Positions 6,914-13,932 of a DNA stretch of 26,443 nt are shown here, in pieces. The position numbers and the translations under genes were made by a program. Source of the stretch: a virus. Position 1 is the stretch's first letter, and each line of letters starts with the position of its first letter. Below the pieces are notes generated by a model. The model was given only the letters and a program-made list of their open reading frames with translations, made no database searches and was not told the DNA's origin. The DNA lies in IMG/VR virus record IMGVR_UViG_3300009285_001520, positions 1 through 26,443 of that record; one strand, written 5' to 3'.

Positions 6914-7269
6914 CGGCGCCCACGCTTAGGCTTCACTCCGATATTACTCATCAGCTCGTAGAGATTGATCTTGATATCCTCGGTGGCATTCGTAGTGCGC
7001 TCGATGTCCTTGCTCATACGCTCAACCTTTTCGTCAAGTCGGATCACTTGCTCACGCACGCCGTCTGTCTTCTCTCTCGGCTCGAAGTTGCTGAGGGCTG
7101 CCTGTACCACTGCCACATCGGCCTTGGTCGCCGCCTGCCATGGAGGCACACAAAAGCCTGTACCGAGCGCGAGCCCTACGAGTGTCACCGCCGTAGCGAC
7201 AATGCTTACCCAGGTGATACGCCTTCGGACCAGCCGACGAGTATCTGGAGCCGCTTCGATCCATGTCAC
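6910..7269 (-). CDS. membrane-anchored coiled-coil protein (spanin-like candidate)
   Basis: GTG 7269 is chosen as start because it overlaps the upstream stop (GTGA) and GGAG lies 5 nt upstream. The 119-residue product has a short basic N-terminus, one membrane helix at about 18-38 (ITWVSIVATAVTLVGLALGTG), then a charged heptad-like region (VIRLDEKVERMSKDIERT) at about 68-105 and a basic tail (KPKRGRR). An N-terminal anchor with a coiled-coil ectodomain is typical of inner-membrane spanins, and also occurs in phage membrane scaffolding proteins. It sits in a run of membrane genes before the endolysin. A spanin role competes with that of the 5027-5278 protein. Confidence 0.7.
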   Translation of the reverse strand: MTWIEAAPDTRRLVRRRITWVSIVATAVTLVGLALGTGFCVPPWQAATKADVAVVQAALSNFEPREKTDGVREQVIRLDEKVERMSKDIERTTNATEDIKINLYELMSNIGVKPKRGRR

Positions 7270-7946
7270 TGCAACTCCGCGTCTGCCCATAACTTTGCGG
7301 CATCCTCGGATTCGCTGCCCGCCCCCCTGCTCACCACGCATGGATACGGCTTGCTGCCTGCAACCGGTGAGCACGCGCCATCCGACTCAAGCCCAGGCCC
7401 ATCAATCCTCGTGGTGCGTGAATATCGACAGAGCGTGCCGTCAGCCTGCAGCCAGCAGTCGTGCAACGGCGCAATCATGTTACGACAGTTGGTGCCCGTG
7501 GTCAGCGCGAGACAGCTTGACACGAGCTGCCCGAATGAGCCGAACCATTTGACCGTCGTCGGATTGGCATCCGCGAACGCCTTGAGCCTCCCCGCTACCA
7601 GTGGGTGCGCCTCGATCTTGACCACCTGCCAGTTGTTCCCGCCCACCGAAACAAATGGCCCGAGGTCGAACTTGTACTGCACCGAACCCGTGCAGCCGCT
7701 CGGCGTGATGGAGCAGACACCAGCCGCACATGTGCCGAGCGTGTCGGGCAGTGTGGTGCCCTGGCGACGCGCAGTGTAAAAAACATGTTGCTCCTGGATG
7801 TCATTTGCCCGTGCTGCTGCAAGCGCCCACTGCGCGCAGTCAACGTCCTGCTCCTGCATCGCCTGCCACAGCGCAGCCGAGAAGGTGCCGCCGATGGCGA
7901 CGATGATCACCGCGCGGCGCCATACTAGTTTGAGCTTTTCGATCAT
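7266..7946 (-). CDS. exported or membrane-anchored cysteine-rich protein
   Basis: The ATG at 7946 overlaps the stop of the upstream gene (ATGA). The 226-residue product starts with a basic segment (MIEKLKLVWRR), then a hydrophobic stretch (AVIIVAIGGTFSAALWQA) that could be a signal peptide or an anchor. The remaining 195 residues contain about ten cysteines in spaced pairs (TCAAGVCS, SSCLAL, TNCRNM, HDCWLQ, TLCRYS), a layout suited to disulphides outside the cytoplasm. I do not recognise the domain. It follows the ConA-like exported protein and precedes the coiled-coil membrane protein, and its GTGA overlap couples it to the latter. Confidence 0.7.
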   Translation of the reverse strand: MIEKLKLVWRRAVIIVAIGGTFSAALWQAMQEQDVDCAQWALAAARANDIQEQHVFYTARRQGTTLPDTLGTCAAGVCSITPSGCTGSVQYKFDLGPFVSVGGNNWQVVKIEAHPLVAGRLKAFADANPTTVKWFGSFGQLVSSCLALTTGTNCRNMIAPLHDCWLQADGTLCRYSRTTRIDGPGLESDGACSPVAGSKPYPCVVSRGAGSESEDAAKLWADAELQ

Positions 7947-9913
7947 GGCCTTGTAATCTTCAGATCTCGCACACAAAACCCGCCGTCTATTGTATTCAGG
8001 TCTGAGTTTCTGTTGCCGATCCTTAATGTGTCCACAGATGTTGAGGTAGCAGCCGCCGTAGTGCCTACAGAGGCAGCCGCACCATCAACAGCCAGTGTCC
8101 ACCTGTCCGAATCGTAGTTGAGCGTTGTTCTGATATTCATCGGCGTACCTGGTGTGAATGTCTGAACTCCGGTAGTCGCCCCTACCGCCGCGCTGGTCCC
8201 TATGATCGATCTCAGTGTCTCAGTGGCCGTTATCTCAAGTGCAGCGCCTGAAACGTCACCGGCGCCGTCTGTGGCTATGTACCAGATCTTGCCTACGTTG
8301 ATGTAGTCAGACACAAATGGCGTGAACTCGACCTCTACAATGTACTCGCCGCTAAACAAATTGCCGGGCAAATACCTGGATGATTCTGCGGTTGAGTTGT
8401 CTGGTAGCCTGAAGAGATCCAGACCGCTCGTCACCGCCGCCGCCACGGTCGGAATGAATTGAGACGGCACCCACGTCTGCCCGGTGTACCATTGCGCAAG
8501 CAGCGCGGCATGACCAGTCGAGGCTGCCACACCGTCTGTTGGGTGTATGTAGATCCGCGCGTTGCTACACGCTGCATTACTCTCAGCCCAAGAGACACAG
8601 TCGCCATTTGGTGTGGTTGCATTGATTGCGAAATCGATTGTCTCTAGCAATGCGTCAGTGCAGCCCGTGATCTCCTCGATGTCGGCGTGGACGTTGCCGG
8701 TGCCGCTCTCTGCTTGACCAAAGACGCAGAGCACGCCGGTCGTTGCACCACCCTTGGCCACGGTCTGGTGGATGTACTCAGCACCCCCGGCATTATCGTC
8801 CGTGGCCTTATACATCTGCCTGCCATCGGCAAACATGCTTACGGTCGAAGTAGCAACGACGCTGGTCCCTACGGCAGTCCAGGTCGTGTTGAGTGTTGGC
8901 ACCTGTAGCAGTCGCTGTGTTGCGCTCGGTGTAGCGTGATAAGCGCAAGTAGTAGGGCCTCCTGCCCCGGTCAACCCCGGTGGCACCTCGCAGCCCTTGC
9001 GCGAGAAGTTGTCAGAGAAGCACTGAAGCGACCCAGCCACCCAACAGCAGGTGGGCCCGGTGTTGCTGAAAGTTGGAACGGTGCCTTTCTCCTCGTGCGT
9101 GCCCATGACCCAATCCGAGAACGAGGCGACCTGCGCAGCGCTGAGCACCGTGGTCTGCCAGTACAGGACAGCGGCGATGTCACCGATGATGCCGGTGCTG
9201 GCACCTTCGCCTGCATTGATGCGCATCCCGGTTGCCCCAGACGTGATGGTACCACCAGGGCTCGCCACTGCTGTCCCGGCTGTGCCGTTCTTGTAGGCGG
9301 TCGTGTTTCCGTCGTAGTCGTGGGTGCCGCACACCACCATCCACGAGCCGGCGCGCTCGTCGCCGGCAGGGCATAGGGCATTTGCAGACCCGGCGGCGGT
9401 GTTCTCAACGTAAAATCCGCAGCGTCCGGTGGAATTCCAGAGCTTCCACCCCTCCGCATCCGCATCATCCTGACTTGCGACCACGCCAGTAGTGGATGCT
9501 GTTGGAGCCATCCGGTAGATCGAGCACGCCGAGCAATCCCCTGTGCAGTCGGCGAGCGTGTTGGCGCCAGTCCAGACGGTGGCCGCCACGCCCCTGCGTG
9601 TGGCCATGCAGCCCTGCGAGAGATCGTCCCACCCACCATCGGCGCAGAGTGGCGAGTTTACTGCCGAGCTCGCGGTGCCCGACTCGGTGAATGCAGTTGT
9701 GCCATCTACGCTGTTGAGTGTTGGAGCTGAGCCCATCCAGGCGACGGTTGGAGTCGGGAAGTTTGCCGGGAGATCATTCCAGGCCGACATGCCATTGCGA
9801 GCGAGGGCGGCGTGGAAGACGACACGATCATCATTCGAGATTACTGATGAGCCGCCGAAATCGTCATCAACGATGAATTGGCCCAGAAGCAATGCGGCAA
9901 TCAATGCGCGCAT
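7943..9913 (-). CDS. large cysteine-rich protein with ConA-like/LamG-like domains, possibly exported
   Basis: The 656-residue protein begins with a short hydrophobic N-terminus (MRALIAALLLGQFIV) that may be a weak signal peptide; no clean cleavage site is visible. A first jelly-roll-like region covers about 60-275 and ends with LSAAQVASFSDWV, a familiar end of LamG/concanavalin-like domains in phage proteins. A cysteine-rich linker (about 288-325) follows. The last 150 residues form a second such domain (FSGEYIVEVEFTPF, then WTLAVDGAAASVG, CVRDLKITRP). There are 18 cysteines. Such domains bind sugars, so a role in adsorption or host-surface binding is plausible, either on the virion or on the host envelope. 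The upstream ribosome site is weak. It overlaps the next gene (ATGA). Confidence 0.78.
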   Translation of the reverse strand: MRALIAALLLGQFIVDDDFGGSSVISNDDRVVFHAALARNGMSAWNDLPANFPTPTVAWMGSAPTLNSVDGTTAFTESGTASSAVNSPLCADGGWDDLSQGCMATRRGVAATVWTGANTLADCTGDCSACSIYRMAPTASTTGVVASQDDADAEGWKLWNSTGRCGFYVENTAAGSANALCPAGDERAGSWMVVCGTHDYDGNTTAYKNGTAGTAVASPGGTITSGATGMRINAGEGASTGIIGDIAAVLYWQTTVLSAAQVASFSDWVMGTHEEKGTVPTFSNTGPTCCWVAGSLQCFSDNFSRKGCEVPPGLTGAGGPTTCAYHATPSATQRLLQVPTLNTTWTAVGTSVVATSTVSMFADGRQMYKATDDNAGGAEYIHQTVAKGGATTGVLCVFGQAESGTGNVHADIEEITGCTDALLETIDFAINATTPNGDCVSWAESNAACSNARIYIHPTDGVAASTGHAALLAQWYTGQTWVPSQFIPTVAAAVTSGLDLFRLPDNSTAESSRYLPGNLFSGEYIVEVEFTPFVSDYINVGKIWYIATDGAGDVSGAALEITATETLRSIIGTSAAVGATTGVQTFTPGTPMNIRTTLNYDSDRWTLAVDGAAASVGTTAAATSTSVDTLRIGNRNSDLNTIDGGFCVRDLKITRP

Positions 9914-9922
9914 GGCCGAATC

Positions 9923-10354
9923 TTACTCTGCTTCGTGGAGGTAGCAAGCGCCGTTGACAGCAACACTCAGGCACGACACGTGGGTCGCGTTAATGGCGCT
10001 CGTGGAGAAGCGAAAATACTTTCCAGCCAACAGCTTGAAATCATCGGCGAGCGCAGTGGTGGCAGCCGTACCCCAATCAACCCATGCGTCTGATTCGCAG
10101 CGCATGATGTAGGTCGTATTCTGCACCAATGCCCCGGAGTCAGCATCGGCACCAGTTGTGCACGCAAGCTTGGTGGGTGCACCAGTTTTCATGAATGGGG
10201 CACGCGTGCGCATTCCGCTCTCGTTCACGGCAGTCGTGATCATGTCTGCGTAGATCGGACCCGACAGAAGAACCAGGAGTGCCGAGAAAAATCCGCCTAC
10301 CCACAAAAGCAGAGACCTCATTGGCCTTGCGATTGGTACGAGATCTCTCTGCAT
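9923..10354 (-). CDS. small exported protein with signal peptide
   Basis: The 143-residue product has a basic start, a hydrophobic core (LLLWVGGFFSALLVLLSG) and a likely signal peptidase site after PIYA at about residue 36, so a mature protein of roughly 107 residues. The mature part is beta-like with four cysteines (KLACTT, MRCESDAW, HVSCLSV, GACYLHE) and could be disulphide bonded. ATG 10354 has GGAGGAG upstream and directly follows the lipoprotein gene stop; an in-frame ATG at 10321 would still keep the signal peptide. Located inside the exported-protein cassette. Its family is not recognised. Confidence 0.75.
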   Translation of the reverse strand: MQRDLVPIARPMRSLLLWVGGFFSALLVLLSGPIYADMITTAVNESGMRTRAPFMKTGAPTKLACTTGADADSGALVQNTTYIMRCESDAWVDWGTAATTALADDFKLLAGKYFRFSTSAINATHVSCLSVAVNGACYLHEAE

Positions 10355-10552
10355 TTACTCCTCCGTCACTACCGGACAAGGCCCCTCGGTGATGAGTAGG
10401 TGGGCCTCACCGGATGTCTGGGCCTGCATGGCGTCGAGATACGTGGCGCAATGCAATTGTCCTCGATAGCTGAACTCCATTCGTGGGGCGCGCGTGCCGG
10501 TTGAGGCGCACCCAGCCACGAGCATCAAGGCCATGGCGATCAGAGGTCTCAT
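10355..10552 (-). CDS. small phage-encoded lipoprotein
   Basis: The ATG at 10552 overlaps the upstream stop (TGATG). The 65-residue product opens with a compact lipoprotein signal, MRPLIAMALMLVAGCAS: the lipobox LVAGC puts the lipidated cysteine at residue 15. Residue +2 is Ala, which in enteric bacteria sends the protein to the outer membrane. The mature part is about 50 residues with two more cysteines (LHCATY, GPCPVV). Possible roles are an outer-membrane spanin subunit or a superinfection-exclusion lipoprotein; its place away from the endolysin and within the exported cassette leans to the second. Neither is shown. Confidence 0.75.
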   Translation of the reverse strand: MRPLIAMALMLVAGCASTGTRAPRMEFSYRGQLHCATYLDAMQAQTSGEAHLLITEGPCPVVTEE

Positions 10553-11520
10553 CAGAACGTCACATAGACAAGGCATTCGAAGTCATCGCCGGCATCATCG
10601 CAGGCATCGTCGGTCCCGGTGAACTTGATTGCCACAGCGCTACCTGCCGACACTGTTTCTGGTGCCTGCAGACGGACAGCGCATTGCTGTGGGACACCAT
10701 CACCAGTCCACGCCGGAGCAGCACACGTTAGCCCGGCCACGTCCGAGGTGTCCTCGCGCATTTGATAGGTGATCACATCATTTGCAGCGCTTGCCCCGGT
10801 GCAGGCGCCCACGCAAACCATTGCCACCGGCTTGAACGCAAAGGCTGCATGCCAAGGTGCATCAGCGGTTCCCTCAACGGCATTGTCCAGGCCATCACAG
10901 CCAGCCCCACCAAACGCCAGGTCGGCCTCTGTGTCATCGAGCAGGACTGGACCCATGTACTCGGCAGCACCGGTTGCAGAGCCATTACCGCAAAATCGGA
11001 TTACCTCGAGCGCCAGCGCCGGTATGGCTATGTCTACCCCCTCGTCGAAGATGGCCTCACCGACATCGACGTGAAACGCATCGGTAGCAGTGGTGCCGGT
11101 TATGACCACAGTCTCGGCGTCGTTCCCGGTGTCGATGGTGATCAGATTGAGTTGATCGGTTGACCCTATCAGCAACGCAGTGGTGTCGTTGTCGTCCACT
11201 ACAACCGATGATGCGCTGCCGCTGAACGTCAGCGCACCGGCGCCACCCGCACAGGTTAAATCACCCGTCTGTGTAGTGGCCCCGGTAAGGGTTGAGGTTC
11301 CGGCCACGTTGAGATTGCCATCGGACTCGAGGTCACCCTCGACATACAGCTCGCCGGCAGCGGTTGCCACGGACGGGGTGGTGAAGTCAGAATCGGCGAA
11401 GATTCGTAACAAGCTGATGACATTCGAAGTCCCGCCGACGTAGGCCATCACAGACAACGGGATGATCACCACGAGGAATATGGTAGTCGCGATTGCGTAG
11501 AATTTGTTGCGTCGAAACAT
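10552..11520 (-). CDS. exported or anchored fibre-like protein
   Basis: The 322-residue protein starts at ATG 11520, with AAGGAG 6 nt upstream. An earlier in-frame start near 11571 would translate through a hairpin and is disfavoured. The N-terminus is a Sec-type signal or anchor: MFRRNKFYAIATT, hydrophobic core IFLVVIIPLSVMA, possible cleavage after VMA. Residues about 50-130 hold short repeats of the type GDLESDGNLNVAGTST and TGATTQTGDLTCAGG, like the tandem beta strands of trimeric tail fibres. The last 160 residues are a cysteine-rich globular domain. Fibre-like content with an export signal is the unusual point. It is the first gene after the capsid gene hairpin. Confidence 0.72.
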   Translation of the reverse strand: MFRRNKFYAIATTIFLVVIIPLSVMAYVGGTSNVISLLRIFADSDFTTPSVATAAGELYVEGDLESDGNLNVAGTSTLTGATTQTGDLTCAGGAGALTFSGSASSVVVDDNDTTALLIGSTDQLNLITIDTGNDAETVVITGTTATDAFHVDVGEAIFDEGVDIAIPALALEVIRFCGNGSATGAAEYMGPVLLDDTEADLAFGGAGCDGLDNAVEGTADAPWHAAFAFKPVAMVCVGACTGASAANDVITYQMREDTSDVAGLTCAAPAWTGDGVPQQCAVRLQAPETVSAGSAVAIKFTGTDDACDDAGDDFECLVYVTF

Positions 11521-11538
11521 GGTGCTCCTTCGACAATA

Positions 11539-11568
11539 GCCGCGCCACCATGAGGGAGATGGCGCGGC
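11539..11568 (-). terminator. terminator-like hairpin after the major capsid gene
   Basis: A perfect 9-bp GC-rich stem (GCCGCGCCA pairing with TGGCGCGGC, 11539-11547 with 11560-11568) encloses a 12-nt loop. It starts 22 nt past the capsid stop on the - strand. The bases that follow on the - strand are CTATTGT and then TATTGTCG-like sequence, so the U-run is weak. It may act as a partial terminator that lowers expression of the exported cassette, or as a stabilising 3' end for capsid mRNA. Confidence 0.5.
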
Positions 11569-11589
11569 CATGTCAGAAAACCAAGATGA

Positions 11590-12492
11590 TTACGTTACGC
11601 TGTGACCTATGATCCACCGCCAGTCGGTGCAACCATGGCTCTCTCGGTAGTAGCCACCAATCTTCCTGGTGCCAGTATCAAGATTGCCGTCACCGAAGAT
11701 CTCCAGCGCCGCAGACTGGTACCAGCGCAGGTAGCGTGCACGTAGCCGACTGTCCATCATGAACCAGTCGCTTGCATCGGTCAGCAATGGCGACACAAAA
11801 AGAGAATATCGGCCAGCGTAGAAGTTGCTGCGGAGATTCGTCGAATCAGGGCGCATGGCCGACCGCACGGTCTCCCAGGCATCCTCTTCGAGGTCTACTG
11901 GCACCATCAACTCATCAGGATTGACCGACAACTTCAACCCGTCGTAGTTGGTGAACTTTCTCATCGCAACATGTGCTGCCTTGATGGCCGCCATCGAAAA
12001 CGCGGCAGTCAACAGGTTGTCCTGTGAGTTGCCACTATCTGCGTTGACGTGCGCGTTGTTGCAGATCGAAAGACCATCCTCTGACGTATACGTTGCACCA
12101 GTCACTGCATCGCGAAACAACGCAATTCCATCATCCTCGACCGTATACGCGGCAGCGGTCCCGAGCTCAACGCCGAGGTCTTGGAGAAATCCCCATTCCT
12201 CGAAGTCGACCACCATCCGCGAAACCGGTAGCATCAACGCAAACTCCGATTGCACGAATGTCTTCTGGAATTGCTGAGTGACCGTCGCCTCGCTGGCAGA
12301 GGCGGTTTCAGACTTTGCCTGAAACTTACCCAAGCCACCGAAGGACGAGGACCGATCACGGCGATTCCCTGTCCCCTGCATATTGTAAAGCAGTGGGACC
12401 AAGAACGGGCCCTCAAAATACTTTTCAATCGCAATCGCCGAGGTGACCTCGTCGAAGAGATAACTAAGTGTTCCTGTGGTTGCAGTTGCCAT
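11590..12492 (-). CDS. major capsid protein (HK97-fold, Mu gpT-like)
   Basis: The 300-residue protein forms the head shell. Family-like features are an N-terminal arm rich in Ser/Ala (about 40-70), the segment FALMLPVSRMVVDFEEWG, a peripheral helix region KAAHVAMRKFTNYDGLKL near 171-188, and a C-terminal half with YSLFVSPLLTDASDWFM and GGYYRESHGCTDWRW. This pattern resembles the Mu gpT-like branch of HK97-fold major heads. It sits directly downstream of a likely decoration protein and a scaffold candidate further up, as expected for a head module. A terminator-like hairpin follows. No N-terminal delta domain or protease gene is seen, in keeping with a separate scaffold protein. Confidence 0.85.
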   Translation of the reverse strand: MATATTGTLSYLFDEVTSAIAIEKYFEGPFLVPLLYNMQGTGNRRDRSSSFGGLGKFQAKSETASASEATVTQQFQKTFVQSEFALMLPVSRMVVDFEEWGFLQDLGVELGTAAAYTVEDDGIALFRDAVTGATYTSEDGLSICNNAHVNADSGNSQDNLLTAAFSMAAIKAAHVAMRKFTNYDGLKLSVNPDELMVPVDLEEDAWETVRSAMRPDSTNLRSNFYAGRYSLFVSPLLTDASDWFMMDSRLRARYLRWYQSAALEIFGDGNLDTGTRKIGGYYRESHGCTDWRWIIGHSVT

Positions 12493-12504
12493 TGTCGGCT
12501 CCCT

Positions 12505-13275
12505 TTAGATGATGATGGTTGAGGCTTGGATTACAGGCAGCTGGCCAATGGCCAGGAGACGCCTGACCTCTTCCCAGTCCCCGTAGATCATCCAGTCACC
12601 GTCATCGTAACCGTCGTCGGTCTCGATCTCGTTGTGATCCTGGTTATCCGCCCTGCCGAACTGGCTGATGCCGGAGTTAGCCGCCGCATCATTGCTAAGC
12701 ACGATCAGTTTGCTGGACGTGGTCAGAGTTGCGTTGAACTTGCGATGCAGCTGCAAGAGCAACGAAACGGCCCCGCCCGTGTGATCGTAGTCGTCGACGA
12801 CGCCCATCTCGCCAGCGCCTGGGCCCTCGTACACATAGACAAGAGCGCCATTCGGATAGTCGTCGGTGCCGTGTCCGGTGGTTTCCTCGATGTAAACCGA
12901 TGCCGCCGAATAGGTGACCACGGTTTCGTCAAAGTAGCCGTTGATGGCAACCTTGTAGATTGGCGTACCGTGTGGCACCAGACTCTGGACATGCAGCATG
13001 GTGGGGCTTGCCGCATCACCTGCCGGGTCGATGGGCAGCTGGAATGCCGTCGAGCTCCCGGCCATGGTTACTGACTTGGTGACGATGCCGATCGGGGCCG
13101 CCTGGCCCTCTCCGACCTTGATGAACAGGCCAGACGAGCCCGCGGTAGTGGATCGGTAAAGCATCTCGTTTCGCGTATACGCGACGCCGGGATCTCCGGG
13201 GAGGCGGATCACTTCGTCCTTGCAGACGCAGCGATGCAGCTCGAAGCCTTGGGTGGCTGTTACTGTAAAGGCCAT
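12505..13275 (-). CDS. putative head decoration / capsid-associated protein
   Basis: The 256-residue protein begins MAFTVTATQGFELHRCVC and is mostly beta-rich. A central segment (EGQAAPIGIVTKSVTMAGS) resembles capsid cement proteins, which bind the shell surface and stabilise it. Its ATG has GAGGAG 7 nt upstream, a strong ribosome site. It lies 12 nt before the major capsid gene and after a noncoding leader, so the two are likely made together at high level. The decoration role is inferred from position and composition; no named family can be claimed. Confidence 0.65.
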   Translation of the reverse strand: MAFTVTATQGFELHRCVCKDEVIRLPGDPGVAYTRNEMLYRSTTAGSSGLFIKVGEGQAAPIGIVTKSVTMAGSSTAFQLPIDPAGDAASPTMLHVQSLVPHGTPIYKVAINGYFDETVVTYSAASVYIEETTGHGTDDYPNGALVYVYEGPGAGEMGVVDDYDHTGGAVSLLLQLHRKFNATLTTSSKLIVLSNDAAANSGISQFGRADNQDHNEIETDDGYDDGDWMIYGDWEEVRRLLAIGQLPVIQASTIII

Positions 13276-13462
13276 AGGAATCTCCTCGTGCTAAGTCGGA
13301 CTTTGCCGACTATCAGCGCGATTAGAATCTCCCTCGGCCCCGTGGACGTTGGTCGGATTCAATCGACGCTACAGGTTAAACAACCCGCAGCGGATCTGGC
13401 TCCATGAGCCATTACCGTTATCGTTGTAGAGTTTGCCGACAATGCAAAATAAATGTCAAGAA
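13276..13462 (-). promoter_or_regulatory. noncoding leader of the capsid gene pair
   Basis: This 187-bp stretch is the longest gene-free interval in the late block. It holds two hairpins: TGGCTC/GAGCCA with a 3-nt loop (13397-13411) and AGTCGG/CCGACT with a 6-nt loop (13294-13311), the latter just upstream of the decoration gene ribosome site. The 9-mer TTTGCCGAC occurs twice. On the - strand, TTGACATTTATTTTGCAT (13442-13459) has a perfect -35-like hexamer but no matching -10, and only a near match to a sigma-54 element. A promoter or mRNA processing site for the capsid genes is likely, its type is not clear. Confidence 0.4.
13302..13440. repeat. direct repeat TTTGCCGAC, two copies
   Basis: TTTGCCGAC occurs at 13302-13310 and again at 13432-13440, followed by TAT and AAT respectively. 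The copies are 130 bp apart and lie at the two ends of the capsid leader. They may be binding sites for a regulator or remnants of a duplicated leader. With only 9 matching bases, chance is possible. Confidence 0.35.
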
Positions 13463-13720
13463 CTATTTACGAAGATTCTTTCCCACGAAATTGTCGCTGT
13501 CACATGTAGGGCATCGCTGGATCGCCGCCCAGTCGGCAATGGGGAATCCGCATTGAGCGCATCGGAGCTGGCGCGGGTAGCCATCCTCTGGGTTTTGCGG
13601 CGCAACACGGCTCATGCGTTTGAGCTTCCGAGATCCGGCAAATGGCGTTGGGTACCGCTCAACCATGCCAGGTGTAGGTAATCTGCGCCTGGTGCGTCTC
13701 TCGGTAACCCCGTGGCTCAT
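13463..13720 (-). CDS. small zinc-ribbon protein (Com-like)
   Basis: The 85-residue protein has a basic N-terminal half and a C-terminal zinc ribbon with four cysteines in two CxxC knuckles (C54, C57 in LRCAQCGFP; C70, C73 in QRCPTCDSD). The arrangement resembles Mu Com, a small zinc-finger RNA-binding translational activator, but the resemblance is limited to the cysteine layout. Its ATG overlaps the upstream stop (ATGA). It is the last gene before the capsid leader. It is the third zinc-ribbon protein of the head module. A regulatory or head-assembly role are both possible. Confidence 0.7.
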   Translation of the reverse strand: MSHGVTERRTRRRLPTPGMVERYPTPFAGSRKLKRMSRVAPQNPEDGYPRQLRCAQCGFPIADWAAIQRCPTCDSDNFVGKNLRK

Positions 13721-13932
13721 GGTGTGGCCTTAACGATGCCGCCATGCAACGCTATGGCCGAGCGCAGAGTATCGTCTGTTCTTCCCTTCGCGCACAGCGA
13801 AGAGACAACGCCAGCCCATTTCTCAGCAGAGACATAGGTCTGCTCTCCCCCGATCCTGACGATCACGCGGCCATCAGCCACGCGGCTTAGCTTGAGCTCA
13901 GGGGTAAGCATCGTCCATTCAATGGCCATCAT
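13717..13932 (-). CDS. small hypothetical head-module protein
   Basis: The 71-residue product starts at ATG 13932 (a second ATG at 13929 would drop one residue) and is coupled to both neighbours by ATGA overlaps. It contains a beta-like stretch (LKLSRVADGRVIVRIGGEQT) and a helical part (AEKWAGVVSSLCAKG). No membrane segment or metal site is seen. I do not recognise the family; position between the scaffold candidate and a zinc-ribbon gene suggests a minor head or assembly factor. Confidence 0.7.
   Translation of the reverse strand: MMAIEWTMLTPELKLSRVADGRVIVRIGGEQTYVSAEKWAGVVSSLCAKGRTDDTLRSAIALHGGIVKATP

Noticed and set aside
7048-7779. Long + strand open frame (243 codons) opposite the exported cassette
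   Set aside because: It is antisense to tightly coupled genes on the - strand, has odd composition and no ribosome site; it is a shadow of the GC-rich coding strand.
10552-11571. Longer start for the fibre-like gene at 11571
   Set aside because: The added codons translate through the hairpin after the capsid gene, and the ATG at 11520 has a strong ribosome site and begins the signal sequence.
13442-13459. Sigma-70 promoter on the - strand
   Set aside because: TTGACA is perfect but no -10 hexamer lies at 16-18 bp; the sigma-54 fit has a change in the near-invariant GG. Kept only as a possible regulatory element.
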